Of a stretch of 64,000 bases of DNA, positions 9,359-17,311 are shown one piece after another. Position 1 is the first letter of the stretch, and the number at the start of each line of letters is the position of its first letter. The DNA comes from Streptococcus troglodytae (lineage in GTDB: Bacteria > Bacillota > Bacilli > Lactobacillales > Streptococcaceae), in contig NZ_AP014612.1 of NCBI RefSeq assembly GCF_002355215.1, positions 992,001 to 1,056,000 of the forward strand, in the 5' to 3' direction. A program made the translations under genes and the position numbers. The notes beneath the pieces were generated by a model. The model did not search any database. It was not told the DNA's origin and saw only the letters and a list, made by a program, of their open reading frames with translations.

Positions 9359-10048
9359 ATGGCACGTATTTTACAAATTGAAGATAATAATGATATCCAG
9401 AAAATTTTACGAGACTTTTTTTCAGAAGAACACGAGGTGATTCAAGCATACTCAGGAACCGAGGGCTTGCGGTTATTTGAAGCGGAAAATATTGACTTAG
9501 TTCTTTTAGACATTATGCTGCCTGGAAAAAGCGGTGAAGAAGTCCTTCAAGAAATTCGCAAAGTTAGTTCTGTTCCCATTATCATGCTGACAGCTCTTAG
9601 TGATAAGCAGCTGATCAGTCAATATTTGCTTGCAGGTGCTAATGATTATATCGTCAAACCTTTTGATCTTGAAGAAGTTTATGCACGCGTGACAGTTCAA
9701 CTACGTAGTGTAACAAAAAGCCACAATCCAGCAACTAAACAGACGGCTTTGTCAATTAAAAATATCACTGTCAATCCAGACACTTTTGAAATTTCTTATT
9801 TAGAAAAATCTGTACGATTAGGAAAGAAAGAATTTCAGATTTTACACGCCTTGCTTCAGTACCCTAAGAAAATATTTACCAAGGAAGACTTGTATGAATC
9901 GGTTTGGAAAGAGCCTTACTTACCCGGTGATAATACTTTAAATGCGCAGTTAAGCAATCTTCGCAGAAAACTCGCACAGGTTGATGATAGCACAGACTAT
10001 ATTGAAACAATCTGGGGATTAGGTGTTCGGCTAAAAGGAGAAGATTGA
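9359..10048 (+). CDS. OmpR/PhoB-family response regulator
   Basis: 229 residues: receiver domain (about 1-115) with acidic pocket EDNND, phospho-acceptor Asp in LVLLDIMLPGKSGEE and Lys in YIVKPFDLEE, then a winged-helix DNA-binding domain (about 130-229) ending ETIWGLGVRLKGED. The start is the ATG at 9359 with AGGAG six bases upstream, not the TTG one codon earlier. The stop overlaps the kinase ATG (TGATG). Together with the following kinase and the convergent ABC pair it resembles antimicrobial-peptide response modules; that role is inference. Confidence 0.92.
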   Translation: MARILQIEDNNDIQKILRDFFSEEHEVIQAYSGTEGLRLFEAENIDLVLLDIMLPGKSGEEVLQEIRKVSSVPIIMLTALSDKQLISQYLLAGANDYIVKPFDLEEVYARVTVQLRSVTKSHNPATKQTALSIKNITVNPDTFEISYLEKSVRLGKKEFQILHALLQYPKKIFTKEDLYESVWKEPYLPGDNTLNAQLSNLRRKLAQVDDSTDYIETIWGLGVRLKGED

Positions 10049-10925
10049 TGATTGTGATCTTATTTTCTGGTTTAAGTTTGGCCTTTGTTCTAGCCATAAT
10101 CTATCTTATACGATACCATTTGGCAGTAAAATCTCTGAGCCAACAGATTGAAGAAAAATAAATAATGCTAGTCAGAGACGCTTTATATTGAAAAATCAAC
10201 CTCAGAGTCTCATTGAATTAACAAATAAGATCGAAAGCCTATTTGGGCAGATTGAAAAGACAAGTCTCATAGCTCTTCAGGAAAAGAAAACCTTAGACAT
10301 GGCTATTAGTAATATTGCCCATGATATTCGAACACCCTTGACCATTGCTAGCGGTTATACTCAGCAAAGTCTGCGTAAGGAAACGATTGATGCAGCCGAT
10401 TTGGAAAAAATCTCTGAAAATCTGACTGTAGTTTCTAAACGTCTTGAGGCTCTTTTGGAATATCGTCGCCTTACAGAAGGAACTATCCGACCGCAGATAC
10501 AAAAGATTGCGCTGTCACATCTTGTTACCAAGAGTATCCTTTCCTATTACGATATGTTTCAACAGGTTGGTATAACGCTAGATTTGCAGATTGAGGAAAA
10601 GATTCCATTTGAGACAGATCCTGAAATTTTTGAACGTTTTTTTCAAAATATTATTAGCAATATTCTTAAACACGGCAAAGATCAGGCACAGTTAACCTTG
10701 AAGAAAACAGATCAAAAAATTATTCTGCAAGCCAAAAATATCGTCCAGCAACCCATCCAACATTTGGAACAGCTGACAACACGTTTTTATACAGAAAATA
10801 TGTCAGATACGGAAGAATCTTCAGGCTTGGGACTTTATATCACACAGCATTTAGTGGAAATTTTAGGCGGAGAATTGGTTTTAACAACTGAAGGGAATTG
10901 GTTTATTTTAACTGTAATACTATAA
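10048..10925 (+). CDS. Sensor histidine kinase (frameshifted as read)
   Basis: Membrane kinase with a single N-terminal hydrophobic segment (IVILFSGLSLAFVLAIIYLI) and no extracellular sensor domain, then dimerisation/phospho-acceptor box with the His in ISNIAHDIRTPLTIASG, N box IISNILKHG and G box SSGLGLYITQHL. The frame stops after SQQIEEK at the A5 run 10154-10158; one added A gives EEKINNASQRRFILKNQPQ and joins the two halves to about 292 residues. ATG overlaps the response-regulator stop. The short sensing region suggests it detects its signal in the membrane or through a partner transporter. Confidence 0.85.
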
Positions 10926-10970
10926 AAGAATCATTGTGCATAAAACATAATTATGCACAATGATTCTTTT
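10924..10970. terminator. Bidirectional terminator between the kinase and ABC permease genes
   Basis: A perfect 20-base stem (10924-10943 with 10951-10970) around a seven-base loop, with A and T runs at the two ends, so it can stop transcription from both convergent operons. It overlaps the kinase stop codon. Confidence 0.9.
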
Positions 10971-11713
10971 TATAAGTCTTGTTTTTTAAAAATAATTAAG
11001 CCAAATAATGCAAAGATGACGATAAATCCAAGAGCAACTAAAGCCGAATTTTGTGCAATAGTTGCATCACTTGCAAGGCCAAAGTTGAAGTTTAAACCAA
11101 AGTACTTAAATAGTTCTATTTTAGAAAAGATAACAGCAGGGAGACCCAAGATGGCAGTCCCAAGAATAAAGCTTACAAAGATAGCTACAATTGAGTGAGT
11201 CATATAAAGTGCAAAGGTAGCAATGCTAGCCCAGGCAATACTGCATAATAGCTGAATAAGGACTGTTATCGTAAAATGTGCAGCGAAATTATGAGGTGCT
11301 GTACCTAGACCGTGAACGATTGTTCCCAAGATGAAGGCTAGTGCATATGAGAGGATAAACTGACTAAATGAAATAGCAATAATGACAGAAGCTTTCGCAA
11401 AGAAATAACCGGTTCGCGACACACCGCAAGTAATACTATTTTTATATAATTTTTGATTTAGATCCACACCAACAACGATGGCAATAATAATTAAGATAAA
11501 CAGCACTGTAGTAGAAATATTATTCGAGCAATTGATAAGGGCTTTAAAGCCAGTCCAAGTAGTTTTTACTTTTTGTGGAGGTTGGATACCAACGTGCCCT
11601 GTATCTCCCCAAAAAACACCAGAAATAATATTTAGTATTAAAAGAAATTCTGAAATCCAAAATCCTTTGGAGCGAAATAAACGATAGAAATCAGCTTGAA
11701 TCGTGTGTAACAT
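10970..11713 (-). CDS. ABC-2 type permease (BcrB-like)
   Basis: 247 residues with six predicted membrane segments, beginning MLHTIQADFYRLFRSKGFWI, the typical opening of lantibiotic-immunity/bacitracin ABC-2 permeases (a short amphipathic N-terminus then FRSKxFW). It lies 20 bases behind its ATPase and has AGGGAGGG before the ATG. Likely exports or expels a membrane-active compound under control of the convergent two-component system; substrate unknown. Confidence 0.83.
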   Translation of the reverse strand: MLHTIQADFYRLFRSKGFWISEFLLILNIISGVFWGDTGHVGIQPPQKVKTTWTGFKALINCSNNISTTVLFILIIIAIVVGVDLNQKLYKNSITCGVSRTGYFFAKASVIIAISFSQFILSYALAFILGTIVHGLGTAPHNFAAHFTITVLIQLLCSIAWASIATFALYMTHSIVAIFVSFILGTAILGLPAVIFSKIELFKYFGLNFNFGLASDATIAQNSALVALGFIVIFALFGLIIFKKQDL

Positions 11714-11733
11714 AATGAACCCTCCCTTCTTTA

Positions 11734-12642
11734 TTATTCTACAATTTTTGTGAAGTAATCTTCTAAATCTTGGCGTTTGTAGTAGATTTCGTCAATATCA
11801 ACAGCATTTGCAACCAGTTCTTTGGCAATGCCTTTGATGCTATGAGATTGTCCGAATACATGAATTTCATTGTCCGCGTTAGTGACCTTAATACGATAAT
11901 TCATTTGATCCTGAAGAATTTGACTGGCTTTATTGATATGACTGGTCTTTAAAACGATATAATCTTCGCTTTGGGTATCAAAATCAGCCTTGCTAATTTC
12001 CTTGATAATATGACCATTCTCAATAATACCGAACCTAGTAGCTACTTGATAAAGCTCAGATAGGATATGACTGGAAATAATCACTGTCATGCCGTGTTCT
12101 CCGTTAAGTTTCTTAATCATGTGACGAAATTCTTTGATCGCCACAGGATCCAAGCCATTAATTGGTTCGTCTAAGATGAGAAAATCCGGTTTGACAATCA
12201 AGGCTATAGCTATACCCAGACGCTGTTTCATACCAAGTGAAAAACCACGGAATTTTTTCTTACCTGTATTGGTAAGGCCAACCAGTGCTAAACTTTCGTC
12301 AATTACTTTGTCAGCATTAGGAACATGTCGTGCCTTGCAGTAGTAGTGCAGATTTTGTCGAGCACTCAAATGATTAAGTGCAACAGGTGTCTCAATCACA
12401 GAACCAACACGCTTAAGAGCGTGTGTCCATTCGCTCTGGGTGCTAGAACCAAAGACTGAAATACTTCCCTGACTTGGCTGAATAAGTTTTGTAATGACTT
12501 TGATGAGAGTTGTCTTACCTGCGCCATTTTTACCAATTAGTCCATAGATCTCACCTTTTTGAATAGTAAGATTAACATTATCAAGCGCTAATTGTTGTCC
12601 ATATCGTTTAGACAAGTGTTTGATTTCAAGTACCTTTTTCAT
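11734..12642 (-). CDS. ABC transporter ATP-binding protein (BcrA-like)
   Basis: 302 residues. Walker A GLIGKNGAGKTT, signature FSLGMKQRLGIA, Walker B DFLILDEPINGLDP, switch His in ISSHILSEL, and a C-terminal extension of about 85 residues as in BcrA/immunity-type ATPases. A strong AAAAAAGGAGG site precedes the ATG. Partner of the downstream permease. Confidence 0.9.
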   Translation of the reverse strand: MKKVLEIKHLSKRYGQQLALDNVNLTIQKGEIYGLIGKNGAGKTTLIKVITKLIQPSQGSISVFGSSTQSEWTHALKRVGSVIETPVALNHLSARQNLHYYCKARHVPNADKVIDESLALVGLTNTGKKKFRGFSLGMKQRLGIAIALIVKPDFLILDEPINGLDPVAIKEFRHMIKKLNGEHGMTVIISSHILSELYQVATRFGIIENGHIIKEISKADFDTQSEDYIVLKTSHINKASQILQDQMNYRIKVTNADNEIHVFGQSHSIKGIAKELVANAVDIDEIYYKRQDLEDYFTKIVE

Positions 12643-12794
12643 AATTTGCCTCCTTTTTTAATTAACCAATAAAAATACTTAAAGATACTTAAACTGTATT
12701 TCTTTTTACACTTTAAATATAGAATTTGAAAATCAAATAAATATCAATCAATTCTCAAATATCTCTAAAATCACCTCAAACAAAAGGTTATGAC

Positions 12795-12825
12795 ATCTTT
12801 CCGAAAAACTGTAATTTTCTTGAAA
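12795..12825. other. dif: difSL chromosome dimer resolution site
   Basis: A 31-base element with arms ATCTTTCCGAAAAA (left) and TAATTTTCTTGAAA (right) matches my recollection of the streptococcal/lactococcal difSL site, known to lie immediately upstream of xerS and to be recombined by XerS alone. It marks the replication terminus and ends inside the -35 box of the xerS promoter. Confidence 0.85.
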
Positions 12826-12848
12826 ATAGTGTGTAGGTGTGCTATACT
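12820..12848 (+). promoter_or_regulatory. xerS promoter
   Basis: TTGAAA (12820-12825), a 17-base spacer ending TGC, and TATACT (12843-12848): a near-consensus extended -10 promoter 33 bases before the xerS ATG. Its -35 hexamer is the last six bases of the dif site, so XerS binding would occlude it. Confidence 0.8.
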
Positions 12849-12880
12849 TTTAATAATCACAATTATGGAGCTATATTTGA

Positions 12881-13951
12881 ATGAGACGTGAACTCTTACT
12901 TGAAAAAATTGACGAACTTAAGGAACTTATGCCTTGGTATGTGCTAGAGTATTATCAATCTAAATTGACAGTTCCTTATAGTTTTACGACCTTATACGAA
13001 TATTTAAAAGAATATCGGCGTTTCTTTGAATGGTTAATTGATTCTGGTGTCTCTAATGCGAATAAACTTGCCGATATTCCGCTGGAAACTTTGGAGCATC
13101 TTAGTAAAAAAGATATGGAATCCTTTATTCTTTATTTACGAGAACGAACTCTTTTAAACACTAAAAACAAACGTCAAGGTGTCTCTCAGACAACGATAAA
13201 CCGCACACTTTCAGCCTTATCAAGTCTTTATAAATACTTGACTGAGGAAGTTGAAAATGCTGATGGTGAACCTTATTTTTATCGAAATGTCATGAAAAAG
13301 GTATCAACTAAAAAGAAAAAGGAAACGTTAGCCGCACGAGCCGAGAATATTAAACAAAAACTCTTTTTAGGCAATGAAACAATGGAATTTTTAGAATATG
13401 TAGATTGTGAATATGAACACAAACTTTCTAAACGCGCTCTTTCCTCTTTCCGAAAAAATAAAGAAAGAGATTTAGCCATTATTGCTTTGCTGCTAGCATC
13501 TGGAGTTCGTCTTTCAGAGGCTGTTAACCTTGATCTTAAGGATGTTAATCTCAATATGATGATTATTGAAGTTACCCGTAAGGGCGGCAAACACGATTCG
13601 GTTAATGTCGCTGGTTTCGCTAAACCTTACTTAGAAAACTATATTACTATCAGACAGGGGCGTTATAAGGCTGAAAAGACTGATCTAGCCTTCTTTTTAT
13701 CCGAATATCGTGGTATTCCTAATCGCATGGATGCTTCTTCTATTGAAAAAATGGTTGCTAAATATTCGCAAGATTTCAAAATCCGCGTCACTCCTCATAA
13801 ATTAAGGCATACACTTGCAACCAGGTTATATGATGCTACCAAATCACAAGTTTTGGTCAGTCATCAATTAGGACATGCTTCTACTCAAGTAACAGACCTT
13901 TATACTCACATCGTTAATGATGAACAAAAAAATGCCTTAGACAAATTGTAA
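12881..13951 (+). CDS. xerS: Tyrosine recombinase XerS
   Basis: Resolves chromosome dimers at dif at division in streptococci, in place of XerC/XerD. 356 residues, the length of XerS: N-terminal SAM-like DNA-binding domain (about 15-150), a basic linker, and the catalytic domain with Arg in [19 protein letters not shown], the HxxR motif in [13 protein letters not shown], the GHAS box in [13 protein letters not shown] and the nucleophile Tyr in TDLYTHI. Located directly next to dif. Confidence 0.96.
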   Translation: MRRELLLEKIDELKELMPWYVLEYYQSKLTVPYSFTTLYEYLKEYRRFFEWLIDSGVSNANKLADIPLETLEHLSKKDMESFILYLRERTLLNTKNKRQGVSQTTINRTLSALSSLYKYLTEEVENADGEPYFYRNVMKKVSTKKKKETLAARAENIKQKLFLGNETMEFLEYVDCEYEHKLSKRALSSFRKNKERDLAIIALLLASGVRLSEAVNLDLKDVNLNMMIIEVTRKGGKHDSVNVAGFAKPYLENYITIRQGRYKAEKTDLAFFLSEYRGIPNRMDASSIEKMVAKYSQDFKIRVTPHKLRHTLATRLYDATKSQVLVSHQLGHASTQVTDLYTHIVNDEQKNALDKL

Positions 13952-13989
13952 CATAACTATATTTATGTAAACAAATGTTTAAATGACTT

Positions 13990-14046
13990 GATTCCCCATA
14001 CCTCATAGTTAGTATAACTATATAAAAAGGTTTGGGGAACTTTTGA
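13990..14046 (+). terminator. Probable terminator after xerS
   Basis: TTCCCCA near 13991 pairs with TGGGGAA near 14033-14040, with an inner AGTTA/TAACT stem, followed by CTTTT. The T-tract is short, so strength is uncertain. Confidence 0.45.
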
Positions 14047-14445
14047 GGCAGGAGATAGATAGAGCCAGAAAAGCTGGTATCATCAGTACCACATTGTTAT
14101 GATCTTGCTTTTCAAAAAGTGTAAACTTACATTCTACTGAAATTCCCTATTTAAAAGAAATATTTTTCATGAAAACATATATATCTATATAAAAATGTTA
14201 AAAAAGCAGCTAGATACTACTTTATCCATCTTTAATATAAATAAGAATATCTTTACATTTAGATGTTAAAACATTCTAATTATTTTAACATTAAGATACC
14301 ATTTTTTATTTTTAAATAAAAAATTCAGAAAATAAAAGATAAGTTTTCGAAAAGATGACGTTTTAAGAACAATCAACTCATTGCCTTGATTTTTATTAAA
14401 AAAGTATTATTATTAATTATAATTATAAAAAAGGAGATATTTTTA
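14047..14445. other. AT-rich leader upstream of the bacteriocin gene
   Basis: About 400 bases without a gene. ACATT followed by A/T-rich bases recurs at 14255, 14271 and 14288 (spacing 16 and 17 bases), a possible direct-repeat binding site for a bacteriocin regulator such as ComE/BlpR-type LytTR proteins, but the spacing is not the classical one. I see no clear -10/-35 pair. Confidence 0.3.
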
Positions 14446-14727
14446 ATGAACACTTTAGCTTTTGAACAATTTGAAACTTTGGATACTGAATCTCTGTCAT
14501 CTGTTGAGGCCGGAGGTGTTATCTTAGGTGTTGCTGGTGCTATAGCTGGCGGAGTAGGGGGCTTCCTTACTGGAGCGGTAGCCGGAGCTGCAGTTGGATC
14601 TGTAACTGTGCCAGTTGTTGGTTCAATTCCGGGAGCTACTGCTGGAGCTATCGGTGGAGCTATAACCGGAGCTGCTACTCTTGGTATAGCCGGTGCCGCT
14701 GTTAATAACTGGGGACCTTGGGTCTAA
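14446..14727 (+). CDS. Class II bacteriocin precursor with double-glycine leader
   Basis: A 93-residue precursor. The first 24 residues form a double-glycine leader (MNTLAFEQFETL, then SLSSVEAGG with cleavage after GG). The 69-residue core is very rich in Gly and Ala with many GxxxG spacings (AGAIAGGVGGFLTGAVAG) and ends NNWGPWV, as in two-peptide or Blp-type pore-forming bacteriocins. The start is chosen from AAAAAGGAGATA before base 14446; the frame runs 20 codons further upstream without such a site. No dedicated transporter lies nearby, so export would use a ComA/NlmT-type transporter elsewhere. A small membrane protein follows. Confidence 0.85.
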   Translation: MNTLAFEQFETLDTESLSSVEAGGVILGVAGAIAGGVGGFLTGAVAGAAVGSVTVPVVGSIPGATAGAIGGAITGAATLGIAGAAVNNWGPWV

Positions 14728-14755
14728 TTGCTACCAGAGAAAGGGGGAGGGATAT

Positions 14756-14923
14756 ATGCTATCACCTAAACTTGCTTGGTTTGTTCTTGCTAGCTACCCC
14801 ATTTTATTACTCATTTCATTGTTATTACCAATTAAAAATATCAAAATTATTGTGTATACAATATTACTAGTAGAAAATCTTTTGGTCATTGCACTTTTCT
14901 TAAAAGGAAAGTATTTTGCATAA
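14756..14923 (+). CDS. Small membrane protein, candidate bacteriocin immunity
   Basis: 55 residues, MLSPKLAWFVLAS onward, with two hydrophobic helices (about 6-24 and 29-50) separated by PIKNIK and ending KGKYFA. GGGGGAGGG precedes the ATG at 14756. It lacks a double-glycine leader, so it is more likely an immunity or accessory protein than a partner peptide. Position directly behind the bacteriocin gene is the main evidence; no family was recognised. Confidence 0.6.
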   Translation: MLSPKLAWFVLASYPILLLISLLLPIKNIKIIVYTILLVENLLVIALFLKGKYFA

Positions 14924-14968
14924 TACAAAGGTGAAAATAGCTTTTTGTAAGAATAATAAGGATAAAAG

Positions 14969-15013
14969 AAAACAACCTGATTCCTAACTTCAAAAGGGAT
15001 TAGGTTGTTTTTT
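14969..15013 (+). terminator. Terminator of the bacteriocin operon
   Basis: AAACAACCTGATTCC pairs, with G-T wobble, with GGGATTAGGTTGTTT, followed by a run of T. It closes the two-gene bacteriocin unit. Confidence 0.75.
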
Positions 15014-15149
15014 ATACTCATTGGTATTTTTCTTAAGAAAGTGAGATTTATAGCATATGAGAGCACTTCATTTAGCAGATATTACTGATTGCTTACAATT
15101 TTTAACGATCATTCATGAATTTTTAAGGCTTTTACAATAAATAGGTTAT

Positions 15150-15331
15150 GAAATCTCAAAATTTACTGGAAAATATAGGCTTGAGATTTAAACGTTACAA
15201 ATTCGTTCCGCAAATAGATCTAAAGCCATCACTAACTATATTTTTTACTACAATAATAAAGGACTCAGCCCTGTGCAATACAGGACTAAATCCCTTCAAT
15301 AATTTCTTGTCCAACTTTTTGGGATCAGTAC
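15150..15331 (+). mobile_element. IS3-family (IS150 group) 3'-end remnant
   Basis: The frame ending TAA at 15300-15302 reads TNYIFYYNNKGLSPVQYRTK then SLQ stop, the canonical C-terminus of IS3-family transposase orfB (YINYYNNKR...LSPVEYR). About 30 bases further lies CTTGTCCAACTTTTTGGG, resembling an IS150-group terminal repeat. Upstream coding is scrambled. Nothing else recognisable lies between the bacteriocin terminator and oadA. Confidence 0.7.
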
Positions 15332-15370
15332 ATTAATCTTCTAGAACTTTTTTATATGGATAAATTTTCT

Positions 15371-16762
15371 TTAATCAAAATCAATGGTAACAGAAACATT
15401 TTGTACAGGGACATCGTAGAAGGGATCTTCACGACGCCCCAAGAAATCTTTAGCTTGTTTTGGGAAAGAGGCATAACTTAAAACATCTTCTTCACTTCTT
15501 GCATATTCAGCAATTTCCTGTCTAAGTTTAGGTAATTGAGGTCCAATTAAGTCTGCAGGGCGTACTGTAATCACTTCTTCATCCCCAATGATTTTTACTT
15601 TAATATCATCAGCAATGGCTGCAGGTGGGCGTCCATAAAGTCCACGGACATAATCCTTAATTTCGTTAGGAACGACCTTATAACGTTCATCAGAGATAAT
15701 GTTCATCAGAGATTGTGTCCCAACCATTTGCGATAAAGGTGTAACCAATGGCGGGTAACCCAAATCAGCTCTAACACGGGGAACTTCGGCCAACACTTCT
15801 TCATAGCGGTCATCTAAACCTTGTTCTGTCAATTGACTAAGCAAATTAGACAACATCCCCCCCGGAACTTGATAAATCAAAGTTTTAGGCTCTATATCCT
15901 TAGTCTTAGGATTTAAAAGACCTTCTTTACGATAGTGATCACGGACGGTATTGAAATGAACTGCTGCTGCCTCAACTTTCTTTAGATCAACACCTGTTTC
16001 AAAACCAAGTTCTTCTAAAGCGATAACCATTGATTCTGTCGCTGGTTGACTAGTTCCGCCTGCAAAAGAAGATACAGACGTATCAATAATATCAGCACCT
16101 GCTTCTGCAACCTTAAGATAGGTCATTTCAGAGATACCACTTGTCGCATGAGTATGTACTTCTAGTGGCAGCTCAACCGCTTCCTTGATACGCTTGACAA
16201 GGTCATAACCTGTTTGTGGTGTTAAAACACCAGCCATATCCTTAATACAAATGGAATCTGCTCCAATTTCAGCATACTCTTTAGATAAATGAACAAAATA
16301 ATCAACTGTATGAACAGGACTCGTTGTATAAGAAATAGCTGCTTGAGCATGCCCACCAGCTTCCTTAGTAGCATTAACTGCTGTTTGTAGATTACGCGGA
16401 TCATTTAAAGCATCAAAAATACGGACGATATCAATACCATTTTCAACCGATTTTTGAATGAAAGAGCAAATAACATCATCAGCATAATTGCGGTAGCCCA
16501 ATAAATTTTGACCACGCAGCAACATCTGCAATTTTGTCTTTTTTACATGTTTACGAATAGTACGCAATCTTTCCCATGGATCCTCGTTTAAAAAACGAAG
16601 GCAGGAATCAAAGGTCGCTCCACCCCACATCTCTAAGGCGTGATATCCAGCTTCATCCAAAGTTTTAAGAACAGGCAGCATTTCTTTAGTTGTCATTCGT
16701 GTAGCAATTTGACTTTGCTGTCCGTCTCTTAAGACCGTCTCCATAATATGGATTCTTGTCAT
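15371..16762 (-). CDS. oadA: Oxaloacetate decarboxylase alpha chain (carboxyltransferase)
   Basis: Transfers the carboxyl of oxaloacetate, made by citrate lyase, to biotin on the separate carrier protein, yielding pyruvate. 463 residues: a TIM-barrel carboxyltransferase (METVLRDGQQSQIATRM, metal ligands in LRDGQQ and EVHTHATSG, the biotin-accepting Lys in SICIKDMAGVLTP) plus the conserved post-barrel domain. It lacks the C-terminal biotinyl domain of the enteric alpha subunit; that domain is encoded separately at 21414. Last gene of the leftward citrate operon. Confidence 0.93.
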   Translation of the reverse strand: MTRIHIMETVLRDGQQSQIATRMTTKEMLPVLKTLDEAGYHALEMWGGATFDSCLRFLNEDPWERLRTIRKHVKKTKLQMLLRGQNLLGYRNYADDVICSFIQKSVENGIDIVRIFDALNDPRNLQTAVNATKEAGGHAQAAISYTTSPVHTVDYFVHLSKEYAEIGADSICIKDMAGVLTPQTGYDLVKRIKEAVELPLEVHTHATSGISEMTYLKVAEAGADIIDTSVSSFAGGTSQPATESMVIALEELGFETGVDLKKVEAAAVHFNTVRDHYRKEGLLNPKTKDIEPKTLIYQVPGGMLSNLLSQLTEQGLDDRYEEVLAEVPRVRADLGYPPLVTPLSQMVGTQSLMNIISDERYKVVPNEIKDYVRGLYGRPPAAIADDIKVKIIGDEEVITVRPADLIGPQLPKLRQEIAEYARSEEDVLSYASFPKQAKDFLGRREDPFYDVPVQNVSVTIDFD

Positions 16763-16774
16763 TTTTATCCTCCT

Positions 16775-17311
16775 TTAGTGATTGATTTTGATGAGTTTTG
16801 CGATAGCTTCTTGCATTTCAATAACACTGTGTTTACGAGAACGGCTGCAAATTTTAGCATCGTTTTGGCAAACATAACATTGACGTCTAGGAAAACCGAG
16901 TCTCTGACGACTGATTGGCTGCGGTATACCATTAACTAGATGTAAGACATCCAAATCCATCAGACGGCCAATGCTATGTTTTGTCTCAACAGCAATCATC
17001 TTCGTTTTCAACTCTAATACAGACAAGTCAGAAAGGCAATAATATTCCCAGCCAGTCTTTTGATGAATATCCCTTTCAAAAATAATATGGTCTTTTAAGT
17101 CTTCCTTGACAAGATTAATAATTGACTGAAAGGCTTTATTTAAGCTTTCTGAGCTTTTAATTGGACCGGGAATGTTCATGGTAGCACACAGTAAGGATTT
17201 CTCTTTAAATTTTTGAAGTAAAGACAATTGTCGAAAACTGCGTTGTTCACGAGCAGCCATCATCTCCTTAAGTGTGACTTCTTCTCCCTTAAAAATATCT
17301 ATATCAGACAT
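16775..17311 (-). CDS. citX: Holo-citrate lyase synthase CitX
   Basis: Transfers the phosphoribosyl-dephospho-CoA prosthetic group to the serine of CitD. About 178 residues starting MSDIDIFKGEEVTLKEMMAA. The ATG overlaps the citF stop (AATGTCTGA), which decides the start over a further upstream Met. Family blocks RFxLxFPRRQCYVC near the C-terminus (RLGFPRRQCYVCQNDAKICSR) and MNIPGPIK are visible. Confidence 0.9.
   Translation of the reverse strand: MSDIDIFKGEEVTLKEMMAAREQRSFRQLSLLQKFKEKSLLCATMNIPGPIKSSESLNKAFQSIINLVKEDLKDHIIFERDIHQKTGWEYYCLSDLSVLELKTKMIAVETKHSIGRLMDLDVLHLVNGIPQPISRQRLGFPRRQCYVCQNDAKICSRSRKHSVIEMQEAIAKLIKINH

Noticed and set aside
15148..15336. 62-residue open frame downstream of the bacteriocin
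   Set aside because: Another frame of the same stretch carries the IS3-family transposase C-terminus, so this is transposon debris rather than a gene.
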